From positions 12,530 to 76,529 of the forward strand of contig CAZFJC010000015.1 in the NCBI GenBank assembly GCA_964518765.1: DNA of 64,000 nucleotides, read 5' to 3'. This DNA is from CAZPNX01 sp964518765 (GTDB taxonomy: Bacteria; Edwardsbacteria; AC1; EtOH8). The notes under the pieces were generated by a model. The model made no database searches and had not been told where the DNA came from. It was given only the letters and a program-made list of their open reading frames with translations. Positions 24,304 through 33,181 of this stretch are shown one piece after another. A program made the translations under genes and the position numbers. The number at the start of each line of letters is the position of its first letter. Position 1 is the stretch's first letter.

Positions 24304-25587
24304 ATGAACAGGATTATCATGCTGGCTCTGCTGATATCACTGACGGCCGCACTGGCGGCCCAGGAGCCGGTGGACGCGGTGGTGGCTAAGGTTGAGGATA
24401 TGCCCATACTCAAGAGCGAGGTGGACCGTCAGGTGGACCTGTATAAAATGGCCGGCCCCATGAGCCAACTGCCAGAGGACTCGTTGCGCAAGATGGCCCT
24501 GGAAAGCCTGATAGAGACCAACCTGATGCTGGCCAAGGCCAAGGCCGAATCGCTGTCCGTCACTGACGAGGAGGTGGAGGCCAGGCTGGAGAAGAGCATC
24601 CAGAATATGCGGGCCCAGTTCCCCACCGAGGAGGCCTTCCAGGCCCAGCTCAAGGAGGAGGGGCTGACCCTGGCCCAGCTGAAGGACAAGCACCGCCAGG
24701 ACGCCCGTAGCCAGTTGCTCATCCAGAAGCTGATCGACCGCACCATCAGACCGAAGGTGGGCGAGCCCACCACCAAGGAGATGGAGGAGTTCTACGCCAC
24801 CCACCGGGACTCGTTTCCGCCGGATCCGGAGAAGGTGGAACTGTCCCACATCCTGATAGTGCCCAAACCCGGCGAGCAAGCCACCCGGAACTTCGAGACC
24901 AAGGGCCGGCAGGTGTTGGCCGCCATCCGGGCCAAGAAGCAGTCCTTCGCCGCCATTGCCAAAAGGTATTCCATGGATAAGGGCTCGGCCGCAAACGGCG
25001 GGGAGCTGGGCTGGGTGACCAAGGATGATCTTTTCCCGGAGATACGTGATAAGATCCAGAAGCTCAAGGTCGGCCAGGTGTCCGAGCCCATCCAAAGCCG
25101 GGTGGGCATCCACTTCGTCAAGATGCTGGAGAAGCAGGGGGAGAGGATAAGGCTGGCCCACGTCTTGATCTTCCCCACCCCCACCGAAGCCGACATCGCC
25201 AGGGCCAAAAAGACGGCCGCCGGCCTGCGGACCAGGGTGACTGCCGGCGGCGAGGACTTCGCCAAGGTGGCCCAGACTTACTCAGACGATGAGGAGACCA
25301 AGGAAAAGGGCGGCAGCCTGGGACTGATGCCGGTGGAGGCCTTCGGCCGCTATCCGGAGATCAAGGACGAGCTGGCCACCCTGGCCCCGGACAGCATCAG
25401 CGAGGTGCTGAGGTCGGACACAGGCTTCCACGTCTTCAAGCTCCATAAAAGAATCCCCATGCAGCAGCCGACCTACGAGACGGTCAAGCCCCAGCTGCGG
25501 GAGTACATCATGGGCAAGAAGATGCAGGAGCTTTACGAGAGCTGGATGAAGGAGCTGAAGAAGAAGTATTACGTGGAAAGGATGTAG
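24304..25587 (+). CDS. surA: SurA-like periplasmic chaperone/prolyl isomerase
   Basis: A 427-residue protein with a cleavable signal peptide (MNRIIMLALLISLTAALAAQ) rather than a lipobox. The SurA order follows: a helical N-domain (AVVAKVEDMPILKSEVDRQV), parvulin 1 (LSHILIVPKPGEQATRNF...GGELGWVTKDDLFPEI), parvulin 2 (LAHVLIFPTPTEADIARAK...GGSLGLMPVEAFGRYPEI) and a C-terminal helix. Length matches SurA. GGGGAGG at 24294-24300 supports the start. It is last in the three-gene isomerase operon. Confidence 0.9.
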   Translation: MNRIIMLALLISLTAALAAQEPVDAVVAKVEDMPILKSEVDRQVDLYKMAGPMSQLPEDSLRKMALESLIETNLMLAKAKAESLSVTDEEVEARLEKSIQNMRAQFPTEEAFQAQLKEEGLTLAQLKDKHRQDARSQLLIQKLIDRTIRPKVGEPTTKEMEEFYATHRDSFPPDPEKVELSHILIVPKPGEQATRNFETKGRQVLAAIRAKKQSFAAIAKRYSMDKGSAANGGELGWVTKDDLFPEIRDKIQKLKVGQVSEPIQSRVGIHFVKMLEKQGERIRLAHVLIFPTPTEADIARAKKTAAGLRTRVTAGGEDFAKVAQTYSDDEETKEKGGSLGLMPVEAFGRYPEIKDELATLAPDSISEVLRSDTGFHVFKLHKRIPMQQPTYETVKPQLREYIMGKKMQELYESWMKELKKKYYVERM

Positions 25588-25662
25588 GCCGCGGTACGCC
25601 ACCGAGACACAGAGGCGCTGAGGAGGTATAATATTTCAAGCGCTCGAGTAACCAGCGTTGGG

Positions 25663-25704
25663 ACCCAAAGGAGCCGCCCCGGTAACGGGGCGGCTCCTTT
25701 GGGT
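25663..25704. terminator. Perfect 18-bp inverted repeat between convergent genes
   Basis: Arms 25663-25680 and 25687-25704 are exact complements around the loop GGTAAC. It is very stable (GC-rich core) but lacks a clear T-tract on either side. It is the likely transcription stop for the isomerase operon and the convergent gene. Confidence 0.7.
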
Positions 25705-25714
25705 TGCAGATATC

Positions 25715-26230
25715 TTAAAAGTACCAGCCGAATCTTAGGCAGGGCCAGAGGAAAAGATCGCGTTCGAACCGGTCCTGGTGGTATAACAACTTGACCGCGG
25801 CGATCTCCGCGGCGAAGTGAAAATGCGCTTGCCCATGATACCGCACGCCCAGGGGCAGATACAAAGCGGAAGTCGTGGACCAGGGAGGTAAATAATCGTA
25901 ATTGCTGGTGGAGTCGATCAACATCCCATACGAACAGAAGAGGCCCGTGTAGGGCGATATATACTCCCGTTCCCGGCCTACCTTCCTGTAAAGAAGATGG
26001 TGCCTTAGTCCGCCGTAGACGCCTATCAGTCCCAGGCCCACCTCGCATTCCACCCTGTCCGATAGGTATTCCCCGATCGCAATGGAAAGGGCATAGGTCG
26101 GCCCGCCGATGTTGACCGAAAAGCTGCTCTCCTGGCATCCATGGGGAACAACTATCATTGTATCGGGCTGGGAGAGCAGAGGCACCTCCAAGATGAATAA
26201 AGAAATCAAAACGATAATCGCCCTGGACAT
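25715..26230 (-). CDS. Secreted protein, possibly a small outer-membrane barrel
   Basis: A 171-residue protein with a signal peptide (MSRAIIVLISLFILEVPLLSQ). Alternating hydrophobic beta strands follow, and it ends in an aromatic residue (CLRFGWYF), as many outer-membrane barrels do. AAGGA precedes ATG 26230. I do not recognise a family. It lies downstream of the M1 aminopeptidase on the same strand (38 bp gap) and may share its transcript. Confidence 0.6.
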   Translation of the reverse strand: MSRAIIVLISLFILEVPLLSQPDTMIVVPHGCQESSFSVNIGGPTYALSIAIGEYLSDRVECEVGLGLIGVYGGLRHHLLYRKVGREREYISPYTGLFCSYGMLIDSTSNYDYLPPWSTTSALYLPLGVRYHGQAHFHFAAEIAAVKLLYHQDRFERDLFLWPCLRFGWYF

Positions 26231-26268
26231 TGTAATCCTTCCGTAAAAAACAAGAGCTATTGAACGAA

Positions 26269-29079
26269 TTATATACCCATCCTCAGGCTCCCGCCCAAGC
26301 CCACCTTCCACCTGAAGTCGAACCGCTTCTCCCCCTCCAGGGGCCGGTTGATCCACAGCGGGAACAGAAATCTGGCCGGACCGAGATTAAGCGAGACGCC
26401 GGCGTCGCAGTAAGCCTGCCTTATCGAGAGCTGGCGGTACTCGTCGCCCAGCAGGGCGCCGTCGGCGAAAAAGGCGATGGGGTATTTGTACAGCGGCACC
26501 GATAGGTTGGCCGAGGCCGTCAGCCGGCCCCGGAGGTGGCGGCCCAGGTAGCCGGGGACGTCGGCCGAGCCCTCCACGTGGTAATGTTCCTGGGTCGAGA
26601 ACCAGTTGCGGCCGGAGACGATGACGGAGTTGATCCCCGATGTCCTATAGGCGCCGGAGAGAAAGAACTGCTCCTGGGCCGGGGCGGCGCCGGAGATGGC
26701 CCCGAAGAAGCCGCGCAGGTTGATCGTCTGGCGGCGCCAGATTCGGAGGTAGGTCCTCTCTTCTAGGGTAAAGCGTGCGAAGCTGTTGGCCGTCGAGTCC
26801 GAGTTCAACAGAAAGCCGCCGGAGGCCGAGGCCCTGGAGGCGATGCCGGCCCGGTAGGCCGACAGGATGGTGCCGCGCGACAGAATCAGGACGACGTTGG
26901 ATCCGGGCTCGGCGTCCCGCCAGTCGAGGAAGCGCGAGGTGTCCACTATCCGGTTGTAGTCCAGTTGCAGATCGAAGCTCTCGGAGGGGGAGAACAGGGC
27001 CGGCCCCCAGCTGCGCATCAGGCCGATCGAGGCGCTGTGGACGTCCGAGGCTCTGCCGGCCGACAGGTAGAGGCGGGGCGGCATGGGCAGGGCCGAGATC
27101 GGAGTTTGGTAGCTGGCGCTGAAGCTCAGCTGGCGTGACTTGAAGCCGTAGTACGGGAATAGGGTCCACTGGTGCCGGCCCAGCATCGGCCCGCCGTCCA
27201 GCATATAGCCGCCGTGCAAGAAAGGTCCCAGCCGAAAACCGTTGACCCCGTCATACCACGGAATGGGAAGGGCAAATATCTGGTATTTCTCAGACGAGGG
27301 CAGGCGCGGTCCCAGGGTGAAGGTAATCTTCCTTGGCCAGCAGTTGTTAAAGCGGTTGGCGTCGGGGACGTTTCGGTCCGGGTCGAGAATGACGCTTGCC
27401 AGGGGCGAGGCGGTCCGGACGGTGAGCCACGCGCTCCGATCGAGGCCGTTCCAGGGAATGGTGTCGGCATTGCCCTTACGGTCGGTTGCCACCAAGCGTG
27501 AGGGAAGGCTCAGCTCGCCCCGCCGTTCCAGCTTCAGGGCGTAAAGACCCTCGCCGGCTTGGCTGACCTCGGATATCGAGTTGTCGCACCTCCCAACGGT
27601 CTCGATCCATGGCGCCAGCTGGGACGAAACAGGCTGGCCGGAAAGGCTGTCGGCCAGACGAGAGAAGTCCTCCCAGTCGACATGGCGATAACAGAAGCGC
27701 TCAAAGTAAGCCCGCATCAGGCGATCGAACTGATCCTCGCCCAGATATTCCCTCAGCCACCACAGCAGCATGGCCGGCTTCTTGTAGGCGGTGACCGCGT
27801 AGAGTCCGGGCTCGCGGACCTGGAAGGCTCTGGTGGCGACGGGCTGCTCCATGCGGTTGGCGGCGTACATCAGCCAGAGTATATAGCCCAGGTAGCGGTC
27901 GGTGAACTCCGGGAAAATCCTTCGCAGCCGGGGGTGGGCCAGGTAGTCGGCCTGGGGGCCGTACTTTTCCGCGAAGTAGCGCTCCTCGGAGAAGCTGTTG
28001 AAACCCTCGTCCATCCAGGGCTGGTCCATCTCGTTGCTGGCCAGCAGGCCATAGAACCACTGATGGCCGATCTCGTGGACCACCACCATCTCCAAACCGT
28101 GGGTGAGCCTGTCCTCGCCAGATGAGACGATTACCAGATTGGGGTACTCCATGCCGCCGCCGGCCGTCAGGTAACCTCCGCAGACGGTGAGGGTGGAGTA
28201 GGGATATCTTCCATACCAGCGCCCGTAGTAATCCAGGGCGTCCTTGGCGTATGTGAGCACGTTCCTCCACTTTTTGGCATCGCGCTTCAGGATCAGCACT
28301 CTGATGGCCACTTCATTGTGGATTTCGGTGGTGTCTAGATAATCGGGATCGGCGCACCAGGCGAAGTCGTGGACATCGGTGGCGCAGAAGAGGTGATATG
28401 CCAGGGAATCGCCGGACGTTGTTGGATCCGGATCCCCGGCCACCTCCAGGCCAGTGGCGCCGACCACCATGTTCTTGGGAAGCCACAATCCGACCTGGAA
28501 GTCGCCGAACTCTCCGTAGAACTCGCCTAGGTAGTGATAGCCCAGAGGATGCCAGCCCTTGTGGTCGTAGACCGCCGGCTTAGGATACCACTGGGAGATC
28601 TCGTAATGGGAGCCGCGGTGGCCCAGCCGGCAGAAGAGCTTGGGGATCTTGACCTCGAATAAGATGTCGATGTCAGCCGAGTCGCCCGGAGGCAGGGGAC
28701 GGGGTAGGTCGAGCCTGGCGGTGGTGGGGTCATCGCCTGGGGCCAGGGAGCAGGCCTGGCCCATGGCCTCGATCCGTGAGACCTCAAGGTGCCCCCGCTC
28801 GTCCGGTGGCGACAGCCGGAAGCGGTAATCGTGGAAGCCTTCGGCCTCTCGGACGAAATGCGTCTTCTCGTGGTTGAAGGCGTTAGGATAGAGATGGAAC
28901 CAGATGAACCTCAGCGTGTCGGGGGAATTGTTCCAATATTTTAGCTGCTGTCGGGCCGATAGTATATGCCGGGCCGTGTCCAGTCTGGCCTCGATCCTAT
29001 AGTCGACCCGTTGCTGCCAGGCAAACAGATTTTGTGGCAGGAACAGGAAGGCGGCCATAAGGGATAAGGAGCATTTCAT
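26269..29079 (-). CDS. M1-family metallopeptidase with long C-terminal extension
   Basis: A 936-residue protein with a signal peptide (residues 1-20). The N-terminal beta domain and catalytic domain carry the exopeptidase-type motif GGGMEYPN (around 308-314), the zinc motif HEIGH (335-339) and Glu358, exactly 18 residues later. The site is intact, so aminopeptidase activity is expected in the periplasm or at the surface. From about residue 560 to the end there are some 370 residues of alternating strands ending VGLGGSLRMGI, resembling an outer-membrane barrel. That would anchor the peptidase in the outer membrane. The barrel reading is inference. Confidence 0.82.
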   Translation of the reverse strand: MKCSLSLMAAFLFLPQNLFAWQQRVDYRIEARLDTARHILSARQQLKYWNNSPDTLRFIWFHLYPNAFNHEKTHFVREAEGFHDYRFRLSPPDERGHLEVSRIEAMGQACSLAPGDDPTTARLDLPRPLPPGDSADIDILFEVKIPKLFCRLGHRGSHYEISQWYPKPAVYDHKGWHPLGYHYLGEFYGEFGDFQVGLWLPKNMVVGATGLEVAGDPDPTTSGDSLAYHLFCATDVHDFAWCADPDYLDTTEIHNEVAIRVLILKRDAKKWRNVLTYAKDALDYYGRWYGRYPYSTLTVCGGYLTAGGGMEYPNLVIVSSGEDRLTHGLEMVVVHEIGHQWFYGLLASNEMDQPWMDEGFNSFSEERYFAEKYGPQADYLAHPRLRRIFPEFTDRYLGYILWLMYAANRMEQPVATRAFQVREPGLYAVTAYKKPAMLLWWLREYLGEDQFDRLMRAYFERFCYRHVDWEDFSRLADSLSGQPVSSQLAPWIETVGRCDNSISEVSQAGEGLYALKLERRGELSLPSRLVATDRKGNADTIPWNGLDRSAWLTVRTASPLASVILDPDRNVPDANRFNNCWPRKITFTLGPRLPSSEKYQIFALPIPWYDGVNGFRLGPFLHGGYMLDGGPMLGRHQWTLFPYYGFKSRQLSFSASYQTPISALPMPPRLYLSAGRASDVHSASIGLMRSWGPALFSPSESFDLQLDYNRIVDTSRFLDWRDAEPGSNVVLILSRGTILSAYRAGIASRASASGGFLLNSDSTANSFARFTLEERTYLRIWRRQTINLRGFFGAISGAAPAQEQFFLSGAYRTSGINSVIVSGRNWFSTQEHYHVEGSADVPGYLGRHLRGRLTASANLSVPLYKYPIAFFADGALLGDEYRQLSIRQAYCDAGVSLNLGPARFLFPLWINRPLEGEKRFDFRWKVGLGGSLRMGI

Positions 29080-29118
29080 GGGGGATACATCCTATGGATT
29101 ACTTATCACCTGTCTTCC

Positions 29119-29562
29119 TTACTTTGGCGGTGGGCCCATTCGGGCCTCCAGCTGCCGCAGCACCTCCTCACGGTGGAGGCCGTATGGCAGGTAGAGGCCG
29201 CGAAAGTTCTCCAGCCAATAGGGGCGGGCAAAGGGGGAAAGCAGCACGCCGTTGCGGTCGGGATAATAGCTCTTGAGCTGGCCCCATTTCTTTACAACGG
29301 TGGTGCCGGCCCGCCGTAGCAAGGCGCCCTCGGTGTCGAATCGGCAACTGGTGGGAAGAAAGAAAGGAAACTCTGCCGAGACCAGCAGGAGGAGGCCCAG
29401 GCCGGTCCACAGCCAGGAGCCGAGCCACAGGTGGACCAGTCCGGCCATGGTCAGTGGGGCGACGATGGAGAGGACCGCCTTGGGCGGCGACTCCATGAAG
29501 GGGTGGACCCGCCACTCGAAGTCGGGGGGCGGCGCGGAGGCCGGAGTTGTCGGCTGGCTCAT
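29119..29562 (-). CDS. Membrane protein with two predicted helices, unknown
   Basis: A 147-residue protein with a Pro-rich N-terminus, a hydrophobic hairpin (VLSIVAPLTMAGLVHLWLGS and WTGLGLLLLVSAEFPFF) and a cytoplasmic or periplasmic tail ending ARMGPPPK. Its ATG overlaps the stop of the upstream gene (ATGA), so the two are translationally coupled. I do not recognise a function. Confidence 0.65.
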   Translation of the reverse strand: MSQPTTPASAPPPDFEWRVHPFMESPPKAVLSIVAPLTMAGLVHLWLGSWLWTGLGLLLLVSAEFPFFLPTSCRFDTEGALLRRAGTTVVKKWGQLKSYYPDRNGVLLSPFARPYWLENFRGLYLPYGLHREEVLRQLEARMGPPPK

Positions 29563-30101
29563 TTTTCGCCCTTGAGCTGTTTTCGGTAGTCGTCCCTGAT
29601 GCCGGCGAAAAAGTTCAGGGCCTCTGGGCAACGGTAATCAGGGTAGGTCCACTCCAGCGGTTTGAAGCCGTCTTCCTTATAGATCATGGTCACTTCGGCG
29701 AAGACGCCCTTGTCGAGGTAGATGCGGTGGGAGAAGTCCTTGCAGGAGGCCAGCACCAGACGCGACTCGTTGAGATAGCCGGGATCGATATTGACCACCC
29801 GGCCCGGGCCCTGGACCTCGGATTGGTACTTTTCCTCCAGCCGGTTGGCCGTCAGCTTGAATTCGGCTAGGCTCTCCGGTGGCCAGAGCCGGTGCAGGCT
29901 CCACCAGGTGCGGTAGAGCAGGGGGCCCATCTCCTCCACGTAGTAGTCGGTGAAGTGGACGAAATCCAGCACCGGGCTCTTTTGATCGATGAAATCGAAC
30001 TCCCGCTGCAGGTCGCGCTCCAGGTCCCAGAGGCTGACCAGGGGTGAGTAGATCAGGCCTAGGAAGAACTTGACGGGCTGTGGTTCGCGGGGTTGGGTCA
30101 T
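29559..30101 (-). CDS. DUF4416-family protein
   Basis: A 180-residue soluble protein with the conserved family layout: PVKFFLGLIYSP at the start, FTDYYVEEMGPLLYRTW near the middle, NIDPGYLNESRLVLASCKDFSHRIYL and the C-terminal TYPDYRCPEALNFF. The function of the family is unknown. ATG 30101 is chosen because it is preceded by GAAAGAGAG; upstream in-frame sequence belongs to an intergenic repeat. Confidence 0.8.
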   Translation of the reverse strand: MTQPREPQPVKFFLGLIYSPLVSLWDLERDLQREFDFIDQKSPVLDFVHFTDYYVEEMGPLLYRTWWSLHRLWPPESLAEFKLTANRLEEKYQSEVQGPGRVVNIDPGYLNESRLVLASCKDFSHRIYLDKGVFAEVTMIYKEDGFKPLEWTYPDYRCPEALNFFAGIRDDYRKQLKGEK

Positions 30102-30126
30102 CTCTCTTTCTAATTTTAATTTCTTG

Positions 30127-30285
30127 TCATCCCGAGATGGCTTCCCTGCCTGACAGGTTGAGGGATGAGACAAATCGATCCGATATTAACCTTCAGCCTG
30201 CAAGGCGCGGAAGCCGAGCTCAGGGTGACGGATATCCAGTCTTTCATCCCGAGAAGACACTACGCCTGGCAGGTTGAGGAATGAG
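30127..30285. repeat. Pair of imperfect direct repeats
   Basis: Copy 1 (30127-30169) and copy 2 (30244-30285) both read TCATCCCGAGA, then about 10 variable bases, then GCCTGRCAGGTTGAGGRATGAG. The outer ends are complementary (TCATCCC with GGGATGA in copy 1), so each can fold into a hairpin. They fill most of the 266-bp gap between two minus-strand genes. Confidence 0.65.
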
Positions 30286-30367
30286 GCTTCCATGGATGTA
30301 CAAAGCGACGGGATTTCTGGCACTATCGTCATGCGTCATCCTTCGGATTGTCGGGCGAGAAGAAACC

Positions 30368-31042
30368 TCAGAGCGAAAAATTGGGTCTCGGGCAGGCTTT
30401 GACGCATACCCCGCAGATGCTCTGGCCGATGCCCGGCATCCTGGAGAACTCCCGGAGCTTTTCGGCGCACTTTTCGCGATCGTAGCCCTGCTTGGTTATG
30501 GCCCCGGCCGGGCAGGCCTTGATGCAATCATTGCAGTCTCCGCAGGACAGGTCGGTCCGCGGGCTTCCCGGCTCCAGCGGCATGTCGGTCAGCACTGTGG
30601 CCAGCCGCAGCCTCGCCCGGTGCTCCGGGTGGACGAAGAGCGCCGACTTGCCTATCCAACCCAGACCAGCCTGTACCGCTATCGCCTTGTGCGAAAGGTG
30701 CCCCAGATTATTATTCCAATCCACCACCTGCGAAGCGGGGACGGGCAGTGTCCGATATCCTTTCAACGAAATGTAAGTATGGATGACGGCCGCTGCCCGG
30801 TCCAGCATATAGTTGGCCACCTTATAGTGGTGTTTGTAGATCAAGGTCGGTCGGTCAGCGATGCCGTCGATTATCGGGTCTGAGAGCCGGAAGCCGATGG
30901 AAATACCGAAATCCAGTCCCTGGGCAGCTCCAAGTATAGAGTCGTGGAGGATGTCACGGAGCGGGGCCATCTCGGCTACACCGAAGACGGCCATGCCCTC
31001 GCGGCAAGCGATCTTCTCGAGCTCCCGGTTGTCCGGGCTCAT
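30368..31042 (-). CDS. QueG-like Fe-S cluster protein
   Basis: A 224-residue protein related to epoxyqueuosine reductase. It has a short N-terminal domain (FGVAEMAPLRDIL), HLSHKAIAVQAGLGWIGKSALFVHPEHR, and two 4Fe-4S motifs CGDCNDCIKACP and CGVCVKACP. It is shorter than true QueG (about 350 residues) and lacks the C-terminal HEAT repeats, so it is better called an uncharacterised cobalamin/Fe-S reductase relative. Its ATG overlaps the YjgR stop by 4 bp. Confidence 0.8.
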   Translation of the reverse strand: MSPDNRELEKIACREGMAVFGVAEMAPLRDILHDSILGAAQGLDFGISIGFRLSDPIIDGIADRPTLIYKHHYKVANYMLDRAAAVIHTYISLKGYRTLPVPASQVVDWNNNLGHLSHKAIAVQAGLGWIGKSALFVHPEHRARLRLATVLTDMPLEPGSPRTDLSCGDCNDCIKACPAGAITKQGYDREKCAEKLREFSRMPGIGQSICGVCVKACPRPNFSL

Positions 31043-32484
31043 CGGCGGAACAGCGATCCCATCAGGCCGCGCATTAACTGCCGACCCAGCTGTCCGGCGG
31101 CGGCCCGGGCGGCGCTCTTCATGGCAGCCTCAGCCACCGTCTGGCGCTGCCGTCCGGTGGGCTTGCGGGCCGTTTTGGGCTGGGCCAGCGGCTGTTCTCC
31201 GGCAGACTGACCGGCCCTTTTTTTAAGTATTTCGTAGGCCGACTCCCGATCCAACTCCCTTTCATAGCTGCCGTAAACAGCCGATCCCTTTATTATTTCC
31301 TGTCTCTGATCCGTTGTTATCGGCCCGATTTGGGAGCGCGGCGGCAGGACGTAGGCCTTCTCCACCATGCCGGGGCTGCCCTTGGCATCCAGGAACGACA
31401 CCAGGGCCTGGCCCACCTCCAGCTGGGTGATGGCCTCCTCGACATTCAGATCCGGATTCGTCCTGAAGGTTTTGGCCGCGGCCCGGACCGCCTTCTGGTC
31501 GGCCGGGGTGAAGGCCCGCAGGGCGTGCTGCACCCGATTGCCCAGCTGGCCCAGCACCTTCTCCGGGATGTCCAGGGGGTTCTGGGTGACGAAGTAGATG
31601 CCCACCCCCTTGGAGCGCACCAGCCGCACCACCTGCTCTATCTTGTCAAGCAGGGCCTCGGGCGCGTCGTCGAAAAGCAGGTGGGCCTCGTCGAAGAAGA
31701 ACACCAGCTTGGGCTTCTCGCGGTCCCCGACCTCGGGCAGTGACTCGAAAAGTTCTGAAAGCAACCACAGCAGCAGTGTAGCGTAAAGCTTGGGCGACGG
31801 CAGCAGCTGGTCGGCGGCCAGGATGTTGAGCACGCCCCGGCCCTGGGCGTCGGTCTGGATGAGGTCGTCGAGGTTGAGGGCCGGCTCGGAGAACAGCCTG
31901 TCGGCGCCCTGCCCCTCCAGGGCCAAAAGCCCCCGCTGGATAGCCCCGATGCTGGCCGTCGCGATGTTGCCGTATTGGGTCTTATACTTGGAGGCGTTGT
32001 CGCCCACGTGTTGCAGCATGGAGCGAAGGTCCTTGAGATCCAGAAGCAGCAGGCCCTGGTCGTCGGCGATCTTGAAGACGATGGACAGCACCCCGGACTG
32101 GGTCTCGTTGAGGTTCAACAGCCTGCCTAGAAGAAGCGGCCCTATTTCGGAGACGGTGGTTCGCACCGGATGGCCCTGCTGGCCAAAGACGTCCCAGAAC
32201 ACAGTTGGGCAGCCTTCATAGGAGAATTTCGAGATATTGAGAAGTTTGAGCCGCTGTTCAACCTTGGCGTTTCCGCCCCCTGGCTGGGAGATGCCGGCCA
32301 GGTCGCCCTTGACGTCGGCCATGAAGACCGGGACCCCGATGCGGGAAAAATTTTCAGCCAGCACCTGGAGGGTGACGGTCTTGCCGGTGCCGGTGGCCCC
32401 AGCCACCAGGCCGTGGCGGTTGGCCATCTGGGGCAGGAGGGCGAGGTCGCGCTCGCCCTTGGCGATGATCAGAGGTTCGGGCAT
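31039..32484 (-). CDS. HerA/VirB4-like ATPase, YjgR (DUF853) family
   Basis: A 481-residue protein with Walker A GATGTGKT near residue 30 and a Walker B-like stretch LVFFFDEAHLLF. Family-specific motifs VKGDLAGISQPGG and VTQNPLDIPEKVLGQLGNRVQHALRAFTPADQKA are present. Length is close to E. coli YjgR (500). The biological role is not established; the fold is that of DNA-pumping or helicase ATPases. A basic, low-complexity C-terminal region ends RGLMGSLFRR. Confidence 0.9.
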   Translation of the reverse strand: MPEPLIIAKGERDLALLPQMANRHGLVAGATGTGKTVTLQVLAENFSRIGVPVFMADVKGDLAGISQPGGGNAKVEQRLKLLNISKFSYEGCPTVFWDVFGQQGHPVRTTVSEIGPLLLGRLLNLNETQSGVLSIVFKIADDQGLLLLDLKDLRSMLQHVGDNASKYKTQYGNIATASIGAIQRGLLALEGQGADRLFSEPALNLDDLIQTDAQGRGVLNILAADQLLPSPKLYATLLLWLLSELFESLPEVGDREKPKLVFFFDEAHLLFDDAPEALLDKIEQVVRLVRSKGVGIYFVTQNPLDIPEKVLGQLGNRVQHALRAFTPADQKAVRAAAKTFRTNPDLNVEEAITQLEVGQALVSFLDAKGSPGMVEKAYVLPPRSQIGPITTDQRQEIIKGSAVYGSYERELDRESAYEILKKRAGQSAGEQPLAQPKTARKPTGRQRQTVAEAAMKSAARAAAGQLGRQLMRGLMGSLFRR

Positions 32485-32496
32485 TATATTCCCTTT

Positions 32497-32517
32497 GACA
32501 CAGATTTACACAGATTA
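32497..32517 (+). repeat. Left inverted repeat of the GxxExxY cassette
   Basis: GACACAGATTTACACAGATT (plus one base) matches the reverse complement of 32896-32916 at 18 of 21 positions. Each arm is itself a tandem repeat of ACACAGATT. Confidence 0.75.
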
Positions 32518-32889
32518 ATATATTTTTCTTTTTATGGTCAGCTTGTCCCCGAAGTTAATCAATAAGCCCACCTTGATCTTTGTAGCTTTTAGATAATTGA
32601 CCAATTGAGCCTCATGGATCTTGGCGATGTCGGAAATGGCCTTTAATTCAACAATGACAGAATCCTCCACTAGCAAATCAGCGAAATACTCGCCAACCAG
32701 ATGGCCTTCAAAGTAAACACTGATTGGCTCTTGCTGTTTGACCTTCAATCCTTTTGACTGGACCTTCAAGGCCAGGGCATTTTCATATACCTTCTCAAGA
32801 AAACCATACCCCAGTGCGTTGTAAACATCATAAGCGCAGCCTATAATGACCTCAGTCAGATCCTTGAGAGGATAATCGTTCTCGGACAT
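32515..32889 (-). CDS. GxxExxY family protein
   Basis: A 124-residue protein carrying the defining motif GYGFLEKVYENAL and the conserved C-terminal half (LVEDSVIVELKAISDI, HEAQLVNYLKATKIKVGLLINFG), which resembles a PD-(D/E)XK nuclease core (E-x-K in VELKA). It is more AT-rich than its neighbours. It lies exactly between a pair of 21-bp inverted repeats, inserted between the DUF6485 stop and the YjgR start. The family is typically multicopy in environmental genomes; its function is unknown. Confidence 0.88.
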   Translation of the reverse strand: MSENDYPLKDLTEVIIGCAYDVYNALGYGFLEKVYENALALKVQSKGLKVKQQEPISVYFEGHLVGEYFADLLVEDSVIVELKAISDIAKIHEAQLVNYLKATKIKVGLLINFGDKLTIKRKIY

Positions 32890-32895
32890 GATAGA

Positions 32896-32916
32896 GAATC
32901 TGTGGGAATCTGTGTC
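32896..32916 (-). repeat. Right inverted repeat of the GxxExxY cassette
   Basis: GAATCTGTGGGAATCTGTGT (plus one base) pairs with 32497-32517. It ends on the first base of the DUF6485 stop codon. Confidence 0.75.
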
Positions 32917-33113
32917 TATTTCCCCTTCTGGTCCCTGATGAAGGCCGCGATGCTGCGGTCGTAGGTCCTCTCGGCATCGTCGGTGAAGTAGCAGGCCGGA
33001 AGCTCGCCGTGTTTACGATGGTAGGCGAGGCACTCGCAGCACAGCCCCTTGCGGGGACAGGGCTCGTAGGTGCAGTTGCAGGTCGACAGGTTTTTTGTCT
33101 TGTTGCATTCCAT
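32916..33113 (-). CDS. Small Cys-rich protein, DUF6485 type
   Basis: A 65-residue protein with seven cysteines in a tight pattern (MECNKTKNLSTCNCTYEPC, RKGLCCECLAYH, LPACYF). This suggests zinc or Fe-S binding. The pattern agrees with the DUF6485 family; no function is known. Length is complete for the family. Confidence 0.75.
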   Translation of the reverse strand: MECNKTKNLSTCNCTYEPCPRKGLCCECLAYHRKHGELPACYFTDDAERTYDRSIAAFIRDQKGK

Positions 33114-33181
33114 GGTATTATCTCTTCAAATAATGAAATAACGAACGGATAATTAAGGAATCTGGTGCCCTGACGGGCGTA

